Below, one piece after another: positions 1 to 6,001 of a stretch of DNA of 14,268 nt. A program made the translations under genes and the position numbers. The notes under the pieces were generated by a model that saw only the letters and a program-made list of their open reading frames with translations, did not search any database and was not told where the DNA came from. This DNA comes from Gracilibacteraceae bacterium (lineage in GTDB: Bacteria > Bacillota > Desulfitobacteriia > Desulfitobacteriales > Syntrophobotulaceae), in contig JAIRRL010000108.1 of assembly GCA_031255985.1 (NCBI GenBank), forward strand, positions 1 through 14,268, in the 5' to 3' direction. Numbering within the stretch: the stretch's first letter is position 1; each line of letters starts with the position of its first letter.

Positions 1-27
1 ATCGCCGCTGTAAAAAAGATTTTTTAG
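1..27 (+). CDS. C-terminal end of an upstream gene, possibly trkA (partial)
   Basis: Reading from base 1 in frame 1 gives eight codons (IAAVKKIF) and a TAG stop at 25-27, just ahead of the trkH start. Frame 2 stops after three codons. A short basic-hydrophobic tail of this kind would suit the end of TrkA, the cytoplasmic NAD-binding regulator that often precedes trkH, but eight residues cannot identify a protein. The call rests on frame, stop position and the neighbour only. It could equally be chance reading of an intergenic sequence. Confidence 0.3.
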   Translation: MAAVKKIF

Positions 28-36
28 AGGTTGCGC

Positions 37-1485
37 ATGGATATTGCCGTCGTCCGCTACCTGGCAGGCAAGCTGTTCGTCGCTTATGCCGGGACGATGC
101 TCATACCGTTCACCGCCGCTCTCATCCTCAGGGAACCGGCTTTCGCTTTCGCGGTCACGGCTTTTTTTACCTTCGCCCTCGGCGGCGTTCTTACGCTCAC
201 GGGCAACGCGGAAGGCCGCTGGGGCACGCGCGAGAGTTTTGCCATGGTCACGTTCACCTGGCTGACCGCCGGGTTTCTTGCCGGCGTCCCTTTTTGGCTG
301 GGCGGGATCGCTTCTTTTGAAAACGCGATGTTTGAGGGCGTCTCCGGTCTCACCTGCACGGGGGCGACGATTTTTTCCTCGGTGGAAAACCTGCCGCGCT
401 CCGTTTTGCTCTGGCGCAGCCTGACTCATTATCTCGGCGGCTTGGGCATTATCGTTTTTTTCGTCCTTTTTATGCCGAAAACCGGCTCCCCGGCCAATTT
501 GCTCAGGGCGGAGACGAGCGGGCCGGAAAAAACCAAGGTCATGCCCCGCTTTAAGGACGCGGCTTTGATCATCTGGTGGATTTATCTCGCTTTTACGCTG
601 ACGGAAATTCTGCTGCTCAAATTCGCCGGCCGCCTGCCCCTGTTTGACGCCGTGAACCACGCCATGTCCAATGTGGCGACCGGGGGCTTCCAGGTGCGGG
701 ACGCGGGGGTAAAAGCCTACGGCTCGGCGGCGGCGGAAATAATCACGGTGGTGTTCATGATTTTGGGCGGCGTCAATTTCACCTTGTATGTGCATTTTCT
801 GCGCAAAGGCGTCCGCGACGCGCTCCGGGATACGGAACTGCGGTTTTATCTCATCTTGCTGGCGGCCGGCTGGTTTTTTGTCGCCGCCGCCTTGGTGACG
901 GGAGGCGGGAGGACGCTGCAAGCGGCTTTGCCGGAATCGGTTTTTCAGGTGACGGCCATGATGACGACTACGGGTTTTACCGGGGCGGACTACGTGAACT
1001 GGCCGCCTTTCGCCGTCATGACCGTCATTATCCTCATGTTCGTCGGCGGCTGCGCCGGTTCCACCGCCGGCGGCCTCAAGGCGGCGCGGCTCTTGATTCT
1101 CGCCCGTATGTGCCGCGCCCATTTGAAACAAATGGTGCATCCCCAGCTTGTGGCGGAAGTGCGGATGAGCGGTCAGCCCGTGTCGGACAGCGTGCAGCGC
1201 GGCGTTTTCCTCTTTTTCACGATTTATCTCGGCGTTTTCGCCGCCGCCGCCTGGCTGCTGGCCGCCGTCGGCCTGCCGCCCCTGGAAGCCGCCGGCGCCG
1301 TGCTGGCTTCGCTGGGCAACGTGGGGATGGGTCTCGGAACCATCGGCGTCGCCGGCCATTTTGCCGCGGTCGGCGCGGCGGGCAAGCTGATTCTGACTGT
1401 TTGCATGGTGCTGGGCCGGCTGGAGGTCATGACTTTGCTGGTTTTGATGCAGCCGGAATTCTGGCGGCGGCGGCGCAACTGGTAA
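37..1485 (+). CDS. trkH: TrkH-family potassium uptake channel subunit
   Basis: Integral membrane subunit of the Trk/Ktr potassium uptake system. It forms the K+ pore and works with a cytoplasmic TrkA/KtrA-type nucleotide-binding ring. At 482 residues it has the usual TrkH length. The four pore loops of the family are visible: SGLTCTGATIF near residues 103-113, SNVATGGFQV near 211-220, TTTGFTGADY near 310-319, and LGNVGMGLGTIG near 426-437, each with its selectivity-filter glycine. The conserved GGCAGSTAGGLK stretch (337-348) and the following basic HPQLV segment (368-372) are also family hallmarks. Hydrophobic helices run throughout. I chose ATG at 37 because AGAGG at 26-30 lies six bases upstream; the in-frame TTG at 31 touches that Shine-Dalgarno and is unlikely. 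Nothing appears missing. A TrkA partner may lie just left of the window. Confidence 0.95.
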   Translation: MDIAVVRYLAGKLFVAYAGTMLIPFTAALILREPAFAFAVTAFFTFALGGVLTLTGNAEGRWGTRESFAMVTFTWLTAGFLAGVPFWLGGIASFENAMFEGVSGLTCTGATIFSSVENLPRSVLLWRSLTHYLGGLGIIVFFVLFMPKTGSPANLLRAETSGPEKTKVMPRFKDAALIIWWIYLAFTLTEILLLKFAGRLPLFDAVNHAMSNVATGGFQVRDAGVKAYGSAAAEIITVVFMILGGVNFTLYVHFLRKGVRDALRDTELRFYLILLAAGWFFVAAALVTGGGRTLQAALPESVFQVTAMMTTTGFTGADYVNWPPFAVMTVIILMFVGGCAGSTAGGLKAARLLILARMCRAHLKQMVHPQLVAEVRMSGQPVSDSVQRGVFLFFTIYLGVFAAAAWLLAAVGLPPLEAAGAVLASLGNVGMGLGTIGVAGHFAAVGAAGKLILTVCMVLGRLEVMTLLVLMQPEFWRRRRNW

Positions 1486-1516
1486 CTGCTCCCGGCTGAC
1501 CGCGAGAGAACCCGGC

Positions 1517-1548
1517 GCGGGAATTTCCCGCAAAAAAAGGAAATTCCC
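1517..1548. repeat. Overlapping inverted repeats between trkH and ftsE
   Basis: GGGAATTTCC (1519-1528) is exactly complementary to GGAAATTCCC (1539-1548) across a 10-base loop that holds seven A residues. The left half is also part of a compact palindrome, GCGGGAATTTCCCGC (1517-1531, seven-base arms around one central T). The same TTTCC bases can therefore pair upstream or downstream, but not both at once. No U-run follows the hairpin on the + strand, so it is not a standard intrinsic terminator. It could be an operator, an RNA processing signal or a weak trkH 3' end. The rest of the gap (1486-1647) shows no clear promoter. Confidence 0.5.
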
Positions 1549-1615
1549 TAAGGGCGTCGAAGTCTAAGCTGTCGGCGGCTGCGCCTGACAAGTCCTGAGA
1601 AAACGGGGGTGGGGG

Positions 1616-1641
1616 CGGGCGGAATCGGCGACTGCCGCCCG
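1616..1641 (+). other. GC-rich stem-loop just upstream of the ftsE start
   Basis: CGGGCGG (1616-1622) pairs with CCGCCCG (1635-1641) around a 12-base loop, ending six bases before the GTG at 1648. It occupies the place where a Shine-Dalgarno sequence would sit, and none is visible there. The structure may limit ribosome access, or it may be a by-product of high GC content. Confidence 0.35.
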
Positions 1642-1647
1642 AACGGC

Positions 1648-2322
1648 GTGATAAGTTTAAAAAGCGTCTCGAAAATTTACGCCAACGGCGCGCGCGCCTT
1701 GCATAACGTCGATCTGGAGATCGGGGCGGGCGAGTTTGTTTTTCTCGTCGGCCAGAGCGGCGCCGGCAAATCCACTTTGATCAAGCTGCTCTACCGGGAA
1801 GAAACGGCCACGCGCGGACTGGTGATGGTTAACAGATTTAATCTGATGCGCTTGCGCAATTATCAGATTCCGGCCTATCGGCGCCGGATTGGTGTAATAT
1901 TCCAAGACTTCAAATTGTTGGAAAATAAATCGGTGTTTGAGAACGTCGCTTTCGCCCAGCAGGTTATCGGCAAACCCAAAAGAGAGAGAAAAGCCAACAC
2001 GGATAAAATGCTGGCGCTGGTGGGGCTGTCCCATAAAGCGCGCGCGTTCCCCGGCGAACTCTCCGGCGGGGAGCAGCAGCGGGTTTGCGTTGCGCGGGCC
2101 ATGATCAACAACCCGATTTTGCTGATAGCGGACGAACCGACCGGCAATCTGGACGAAGCGACGGCCTGGGAGATCATGCGTCTGCTTTATGAACTGAACC
2201 GCCTGGGGACGACGGTGGTGATGGCCACTCACGCCATGCACATCGTCAGGAAGATGGGCAGAAGAGTCATCCGCGTTGAAGGCGGCCGCATAATGGGCGA
2301 AAAGCCGGAGGTGAAACTCTAA
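1648..2322 (+). CDS. ftsE: Cell division ABC transporter ATP-binding protein FtsE
   Basis: Cytoplasmic ATPase of the FtsEX complex, which uses ATP hydrolysis to drive FtsX and so activate peptidoglycan hydrolases outside the membrane. All ABC motifs are present: Walker A GQSGAGKST (residues 35-43), Q-loop FQDFKLL (85-91), signature LSGGEQQ (138-144), Walker B ILLIADEPTGNLD (157-169) and the H-loop histidine 195. The N-terminus MISLKSVSKIYANGARAL is typical of FtsE when GTG at 1648 is used, giving 224 residues, the usual length. An in-frame GTG at 1609 would add 13 Gly-rich residues not typical of the family. Neither start has a good Shine-Dalgarno, so the choice rests on family alignment. ftsX starts two bases after the stop, so the two are certainly co-transcribed and probably translationally coupled. 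Confidence 0.95.
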   Translation: MISLKSVSKIYANGARALHNVDLEIGAGEFVFLVGQSGAGKSTLIKLLYREETATRGLVMVNRFNLMRLRNYQIPAYRRRIGVIFQDFKLLENKSVFENVAFAQQVIGKPKRERKANTDKMLALVGLSHKARAFPGELSGGEQQRVCVARAMINNPILLIADEPTGNLDEATAWEIMRLLYELNRLGTTVVMATHAMHIVRKMGRRVIRVEGGRIMGEKPEVKL

Positions 2323-2323
2323 A

Positions 2324-3211
2324 TTGTTTTGGAATTCCCTGGGCTTTGTTTTTAAGCAGTCTTTTGTTTCCCTTTACCGGAACTTCTGGCTCTCCTTCGC
2401 TTCCATTCTGACTTCCATGCTGGCTTTGACCTTGCTCGGCTTTGCCCTTCTGTTTCTGGCCAACGCCGATCATTTTGCCCAATCGATGGAATCACAGGTG
2501 GAAATAGCCGCTTTTATCGACGAAACGGTGGACGAAGCCGGCCTGGAGGATATAATGCGGGCCGTACGCGCCCTGGACGCGGTGGCGGAAGTGACTTTGA
2601 CGACGAAAGACCAGGGCCTGCGCGAGTGGATTCCGGACGACGCGGCCAGAGCCAGTTATCTGGAGGACGTCGGCGGCATAAACCCCATTCCGAACAAGAT
2701 CACGGTCACGGCCCGCGAGGCGGAAGCGGTGGCCGGCCTGGCGGAAAGCGTCCTGGATATGGCCGGGGTTTACCGGGTCAATTTTGGCGAGGACTTTCTC
2801 GCGCCGATGCTCCGGCTCACTGCCTCCCTCCGCTGGGTCGGGCTGGCGGTGGTGGCGGCTTTCGCCTTGGCGACCATGCTGCTCATATCGCTGAACATCA
2901 AGACGAATGTACAGACGCGGGAAAAAGAAATACAGATCATGCGCCTGGTGGGGGCGGAAAACTTCCTCATCCGCGGCCCCTTTTTCTTTGAGGGCCTGCT
3001 GATCGGTCTCTTAGGCGCGCTTCTGGCCATAATTATCGTCGGCTTCATTTATACTTGGCTCACTGAATATATCGCCGCCAATCTCGTTTTCGTCCCCGTG
3101 GTTTCGGAGCGTTCCACCCTCTATTTCGTCCTGGAGATCATGGCGGCCGCCGGCATGACCCTCGGCGCCGTCACAAGCGCGGTTTCCGTCCGCCGCTTTT
3201 TAAAATTTTGA
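2324..3211 (+). CDS. ftsX: Cell division ABC transporter permease FtsX
   Basis: Membrane partner of FtsE that passes the ATPase cycle across the membrane to cell-wall hydrolases. The 295 residues show the FtsX layout: an amphipathic N-terminus, TM1 (about 22-47), an extracytoplasmic domain (about 48-168) that would hold the hydrolase-binding site, then TM2 (171-191), TM3 (220-246) and TM4 (265-288). The conserved cytoplasmic block REKEIQIMRLVGAENFLIRG (199-218), which contacts FtsE, is intact. The start is TTG at 2324, with GGAGGTG at 2307-2313 overlapping the end of ftsE; this spacing of about ten bases and the good N-terminal match make the non-ATG start credible. The stop codon at 3209-3211 lies in the centre of a perfect inverted repeat. 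Confidence 0.95.
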   Translation: MFWNSLGFVFKQSFVSLYRNFWLSFASILTSMLALTLLGFALLFLANADHFAQSMESQVEIAAFIDETVDEAGLEDIMRAVRALDAVAEVTLTTKDQGLREWIPDDAARASYLEDVGGINPIPNKITVTAREAEAVAGLAESVLDMAGVYRVNFGEDFLAPMLRLTASLRWVGLAVVAAFALATMLLISLNIKTNVQTREKEIQIMRLVGAENFLIRGPFFFEGLLIGLLGALLAIIIVGFIYTWLTEYIAANLVFVPVVSERSTLYFVLEIMAAAGMTLGAVTSAVSVRRFLKF

Positions 3212-3224
3212 AATTTTAAAAAGC
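3195..3224 (+). terminator. Perfect AT-rich inverted repeat centred on the ftsX stop codon
   Basis: GCTTTTTAAAATTT (3195-3208) is exactly complementary to AAATTTTAAAAAGC (3211-3224), leaving only TG between the 14-base arms; in RNA the innermost pairs would open to form the loop. It includes the last codons and the TGA of ftsX. It has no U-run after it and its stem is A/U-rich, so it is a weak terminator at best. An operator or an RNA-processing or stability element is also possible. Confidence 0.5.
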
Positions 3225-3233
3225 AGAACTCCG

Positions 3234-3253
3234 GGGTTTTTGCGGAAAAACCC
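3234..3253 (+). terminator. Second stem-loop downstream of ftsX
   Basis: GGGTTTTT (3234-3241) pairs with AAAAACCC (3246-3253) around a GCGG loop. It lies ten bases beyond the first inverted repeat and eight bases before the -35 box of the next promoter. Two hairpins in tandem followed by a promoter suggest a boundary between the ftsEX transcript and the next unit. No U-run follows, so full termination is uncertain. Confidence 0.4.
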
Positions 3254-3261
3254 GCCGCTGA

Positions 3262-3290
3262 TTGACGTTCGCGCCCGCCGGGTGTATAAT
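3262..3290 (+). promoter_or_regulatory. Sigma-A/sigma-70-type promoter for the M23 peptidase unit
   Basis: TTGACG (3262-3267) and TATAAT (3285-3290) are separated by exactly 17 bases. The -10 box matches consensus fully and the -35 box differs only at the last base. Transcription would start near 3296-3298, leaving a leader of about 70 bases before the TTG start at 3367. This is the strongest promoter-like sequence I see in the window, and it lets the M23 and S41 genes be expressed apart from ftsEX. Confidence 0.8.
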
Positions 3291-3314
3291 GGCGGGCAGA
3301 GAGAGGAGTTTTCA

Positions 3315-3362
3315 GTGAATTCACATTTGAACATACAAAAAAAACTCGCAGGGGAGGGATAG
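3315..3362 (+). CDS. Possible 15-codon leader ORF before the M23 gene
   Basis: GTG at 3315 is preceded by GAGAGGAG (3301-3308) at a six-base spacing, and the frame runs 15 codons (MNSHLNIQKKLAGEG) to TAG at 3360-3362. The stop is four bases before the TTG start of the M23 gene. The final Gly-Glu-Gly codons (GGGGAGGGA) are themselves the Shine-Dalgarno of that gene. Ribosomes finishing the leader would thus cover or free the next start site, so translational coupling is a reasonable guess. The peptide resembles nothing I know, and the ORF could be chance because the region is purine-rich. Confidence 0.4.
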   Translation: MNSHLNIQKKLAGEG

Positions 3363-3366
3363 AGGC

Positions 3367-4509
3367 TTGAAAAAAATCAGCCGCAAAACAATGGCGCTTA
3401 TCGCCTGCCTGCTGTTAACTTTGGTCTTACCGGGGGCGGCGGCGGCAAACGACGAGTTAAACGACGCCATCCGCGAGGCGCAGGAAAACTACCGCCAGCA
3501 GAATCAGATCGAGGGCCGGCTTAAAAACCTGACCGTCAAAGAAAAAGAAATGGAAACCAAACTGCTGGATTTGAATACGCGAATCAGCCAGGCGGTCAAA
3601 GACCTGGAAGTTAAAGAATCGGCCTATCTGTCCGCGACGCGCGCGGTGGATGAGGCCAAAGCCGCCGTCGAGCGAAAACAGCGGGAGCTGGAAGCCCGGC
3701 AGGAAGCCCTGCGCAACCGTTCACGCGCCGCATATGAGGACGGCGGGGTCAGCTATTTGGCCGTCGTGTTCCAGTCGGCCACTTTTTCTGATTTTCTCAC
3801 CCGCCTGGAATACATGGATCGGGTGATCGACGCCGACCAATACCTCCTGAACGACGCGCGCGTCCAGAAAGCGGAGCTGGAAGCGGAAAAATCCTCGCTG
3901 GAGATCAAAATGGCCCAGGCGGAACAACTGAAAAGAGAAGCGGAGGCGGCCAAGACCTATCTGGACGATTCCCGCTCGCGCCAGCAGGAGGCTCTGCAGG
4001 AAAATCAGCGCGATCAGGATGAGTTGATGGAGCAGATGGATCGGCTGGAAAAAGATTCCAAGGAGTTGGAGGCAAAAATCCGGGAACTGCAGAGCCGGAA
4101 TCTGAGCGGCGTCGTCGGCAGCATCTCAACCTGGCCCACGCCCGGTTACACTTATATCACCAGCCCTTACGCCATTCGCACCCACCCGATAACGGGCGTG
4201 GTGAAACAGCATACCGGCGTGGATATCGGCGCCGCCAACCGCAGCAAGATCCTGGCGGCCGGCTCCGGCACGGTGATCCTGTCCAGTTGGTACGGCGCGT
4301 ATGGCAACGCGGTCATCATCGACCACGGCAACGGCGTTTCCTCGCTGTATGGCCATATGTCCTCCATCAGCGCCAAGTCCGGCCAGACGGTCGTGGCCGG
4401 ACAGGTCATAGGCTATATCGGTTCGACCGGATACAGCACGGGACCGCATCTGCATTTTGAAATCAGGATTGACGGCTCGCCGACCGACCCGATGCCGTAT
4501 TTTCGCTGA
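3367..4509 (+). CDS. Secreted coiled-coil M23 peptidase (EnvC-like), probable FtsEX-controlled murein hydrolase
   Basis: Predicted exported peptidoglycan endopeptidase. It has a signal peptide at residues 1-26 (basic MKKISRK, a hydrophobic core, then GAAAAN with likely cleavage after an Ala), a long charged coiled coil (about 28-245, broken around 120-165), and a C-terminal M23/LytM domain (about 258-380). The M23 zinc and catalytic residues are all visible: HTGVD (H282, D286), YGH (H330) and HLHFE (H361, H363). The domain therefore looks active, unlike E. coli EnvC, whose LytM domain is degenerate and only activates amidases. The position after ftsEX fits the family role as the exported partner of FtsX. 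The start is TTG at 3367, eight bases after GGGGAGGG (3351-3358). It has its own strong promoter and a possible leader ORF. The S41 protease gene follows after 57 bases. Confidence 0.9.
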   Translation: MKKISRKTMALIACLLLTLVLPGAAAANDELNDAIREAQENYRQQNQIEGRLKNLTVKEKEMETKLLDLNTRISQAVKDLEVKESAYLSATRAVDEAKAAVERKQRELEARQEALRNRSRAAYEDGGVSYLAVVFQSATFSDFLTRLEYMDRVIDADQYLLNDARVQKAELEAEKSSLEIKMAQAEQLKREAEAAKTYLDDSRSRQQEALQENQRDQDELMEQMDRLEKDSKELEAKIRELQSRNLSGVVGSISTWPTPGYTYITSPYAIRTHPITGVVKQHTGVDIGAANRSKILAAGSGTVILSSWYGAYGNAVIIDHGNGVSSLYGHMSSISAKSGQTVVAGQVIGYIGSTGYSTGPHLHFEIRIDGSPTDPMPYFR

Positions 4510-4566
4510 GACCGCTTCCGCTTTCCGGCGGGGCGGCGCGATTGAGGAAGAAAGTAGAGGACTGTT

Positions 4567-5931
4567 TTGGAAAACGATAATAACGATAAGCACGGCAAGC
4601 GTGATGAGAACGATAATATCAGCGATATAAACAATGCTAACAATGCTAACAATGCTAACAATATTAACGGCGTAAGTGACGCTGATGATGTTGACGGCGT
4701 TAGCGATATAAAAAGAAGCGACGCAAACGGCGGCGCCGAAGAAGGCGCCGGCGCCGCGCCGCGGCCGGTCAGGCCGTGGCGCTTCGTTCTGCTGGTGGAT
4801 TTGCTGATTCTTTTGGTTCTCGCCGTTTGTTTTAATATAATCATCTATACAAATTACAATAATATAGGCCAACTGCTGCGGGTGGTTTCGTATATTCAGA
4901 ACAATTATGTCGAGGAAGTGCCGTTCCGGGATTTGGTGGACGGCGCCATCGACGGCATGGTCAAGACGCTTGATCCGTACAGCGCTTACCAGAACGCGGA
5001 AAAAAGCGCCGAGTTCCGTCAGGAAATCAGCGGCCGCATCGGCGGCATCGGCGTTCTCATCAGTTCGGCTGATCCCAGCAAACTGCTGGTGGTAAAAGTT
5101 TTTGCCGGCAGTCCGGCCGAGCGGGCCGGGCTGGCGACGGGCGATATCATTATCGCCGCCGACGGGCGGGATTTGGCCGGGATGGATCAGGACGCGGCCA
5201 TCGCCCTCATCCGGGGGGAAGCGGGGACGGATGTCGCCCTTGATATTCTCCGCGACGGCGAAAACCGCGTTTTCAGCGCCATGGTGCGGCGCGAGAGCAT
5301 AGTCGTGCCCTCGGTGGAAGGGAGAGAACTGCCCGGCCAGCCGGATATCGCCCTGATCGCCATTTCCAGTTTTACGGAACAGACCGGCAACGAGTTTGAG
5401 CAGGTTCTGCAGGAACTCGACGTCGGGAATAAAAGCGGTTTGATCCTGGATTTGCGCTATAATTCCGGGGGCGAGGTGCGGGCGGCTTTGAAAACGGCCG
5501 GTTTCCTGACGCCGAGCGAAGTGATTTTCTATGTGGTCGACCGCGACGGCAAAGAAACGGCGGAGACTTCCGACTCGCCCTATCTGCGCAAGCCGCTGGT
5601 CGTGCTGGTCAACGAGTATTCGGCCTCCGCGGCGGAAATAGTGGCGGGGGCGGTGAAGGATACCGGCAGCGGCAAGCTCGTGGGCGTAACCACCTACGGC
5701 AAAGGCGTTATGCAAACGGTGTTCGACGTGCGGGAGGGCAGTCTGATCCTCACCACCAATAAATACCTGACCCCCGCCCATCACGATATTCACGGGCAGG
5801 GGATAGAACCGGACGTGGAAGTGGAGCTGGCGGCGGGCGAAATCGCCACGATCCTGCCGGAAGCGGAACCTTTTGACGGGCAGCTGCAGGAAGCCGCGCG
5901 CGTCCTGCGGGAATTGGCGGCGGCGGAGTAA
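4567..5931 (+). CDS. CtpA/CtpB-type S41 carboxyl-terminal processing protease
   Basis: Membrane-anchored serine protease that cleaves envelope proteins, often near their C-termini. Order: a 70-residue acidic, Asn-rich cytoplasmic segment, one TM helix (about 73-93), a helical cap, a PDZ domain (about 155-235, GIGVLI and GDIIIAADG), and the S41 core. The catalytic Ser-Lys pair is intact: Ser354 in YSASAAE and Lys379 in YGKG, 25 residues apart, with Gln383 four residues on, as in CtpB. The LILDLRYNSGGEV block is also diagnostic. The start is TTG at 4567, with AGAGG six bases upstream; a TAG at 4555 rules out an earlier start, and no usable start lies between it and the TM helix. The N-terminal extension with its 9-bp repeats is unusual. 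It probably shares the M23 transcript and may process or degrade that hydrolase, as Ctp proteases do in other bacteria. Confidence 0.93.
   Translation: MENDNNDKHGKRDENDNISDINNANNANNANNINGVSDADDVDGVSDIKRSDANGGAEEGAGAAPRPVRPWRFVLLVDLLILLVLAVCFNIIIYTNYNNIGQLLRVVSYIQNNYVEEVPFRDLVDGAIDGMVKTLDPYSAYQNAEKSAEFRQEISGRIGGIGVLISSADPSKLLVVKVFAGSPAERAGLATGDIIIAADGRDLAGMDQDAAIALIRGEAGTDVALDILRDGENRVFSAMVRRESIVVPSVEGRELPGQPDIALIAISSFTEQTGNEFEQVLQELDVGNKSGLILDLRYNSGGEVRAALKTAGFLTPSEVIFYVVDRDGKETAETSDSPYLRKPLVVLVNEYSASAAEIVAGAVKDTGSGKLVGVTTYGKGVMQTVFDVREGSLILTTNKYLTPAHHDIHGQGIEPDVEVELAAGEIATILPEAEPFDGQLQEAARVLRELAAAE
4630..4665 (+). repeat. 9-bp tandem repeat coding for Asn-Asn-Ala
   Basis: AACAATGCT occurs three times in a row (4630-4656), followed by the variant AACAATATT (4657-4665). 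It encodes NNA-NNA-NNA-NNI in the cytoplasmic tail of the S41 protease. The unit keeps the reading frame, so changes in copy number would lengthen or shorten the tail without a frameshift. The surrounding bases (4567-4720) are also unusually rich in AAT, GAT and ATA codons compared with the rest of the gene. Confidence 0.9.
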
Positions 5932-5945
5932 TTGGCGGAGTAATT
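5922..5945 (+). repeat. 12-bp tandem duplication over the S41 protease stop codon
   Basis: GGCGGAGTAATT is present twice with no gap (5922-5933 and 5934-5945). The TAA that ends the protease lies in the first copy. The second copy is non-coding. This looks like a recent slippage duplication that left the protein end unchanged. Confidence 0.85.
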
Positions 5946-6001
5946 TTTAGTTTTGCCGGTTCGCGCGCAAGCGGCCGGCCCCGGCGGGAGGGAAAAACGC
6001 C

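Noticed and set aside
4413..4844. Antisense frame with a repeated Leu-Leu-Ala stretch resembling a membrane helix
   Set aside because: The hydrophobic run is only the reverse complement of the AACAATGCT repeats in the S41 gene.
4126..5793. Antisense open frame of 555 codons opposite the M23 and S41 genes
   Set aside because: It spans two well-identified genes, has no recognisable domain, and contains low-complexity runs that are just the complement of the Asn-rich repeat.
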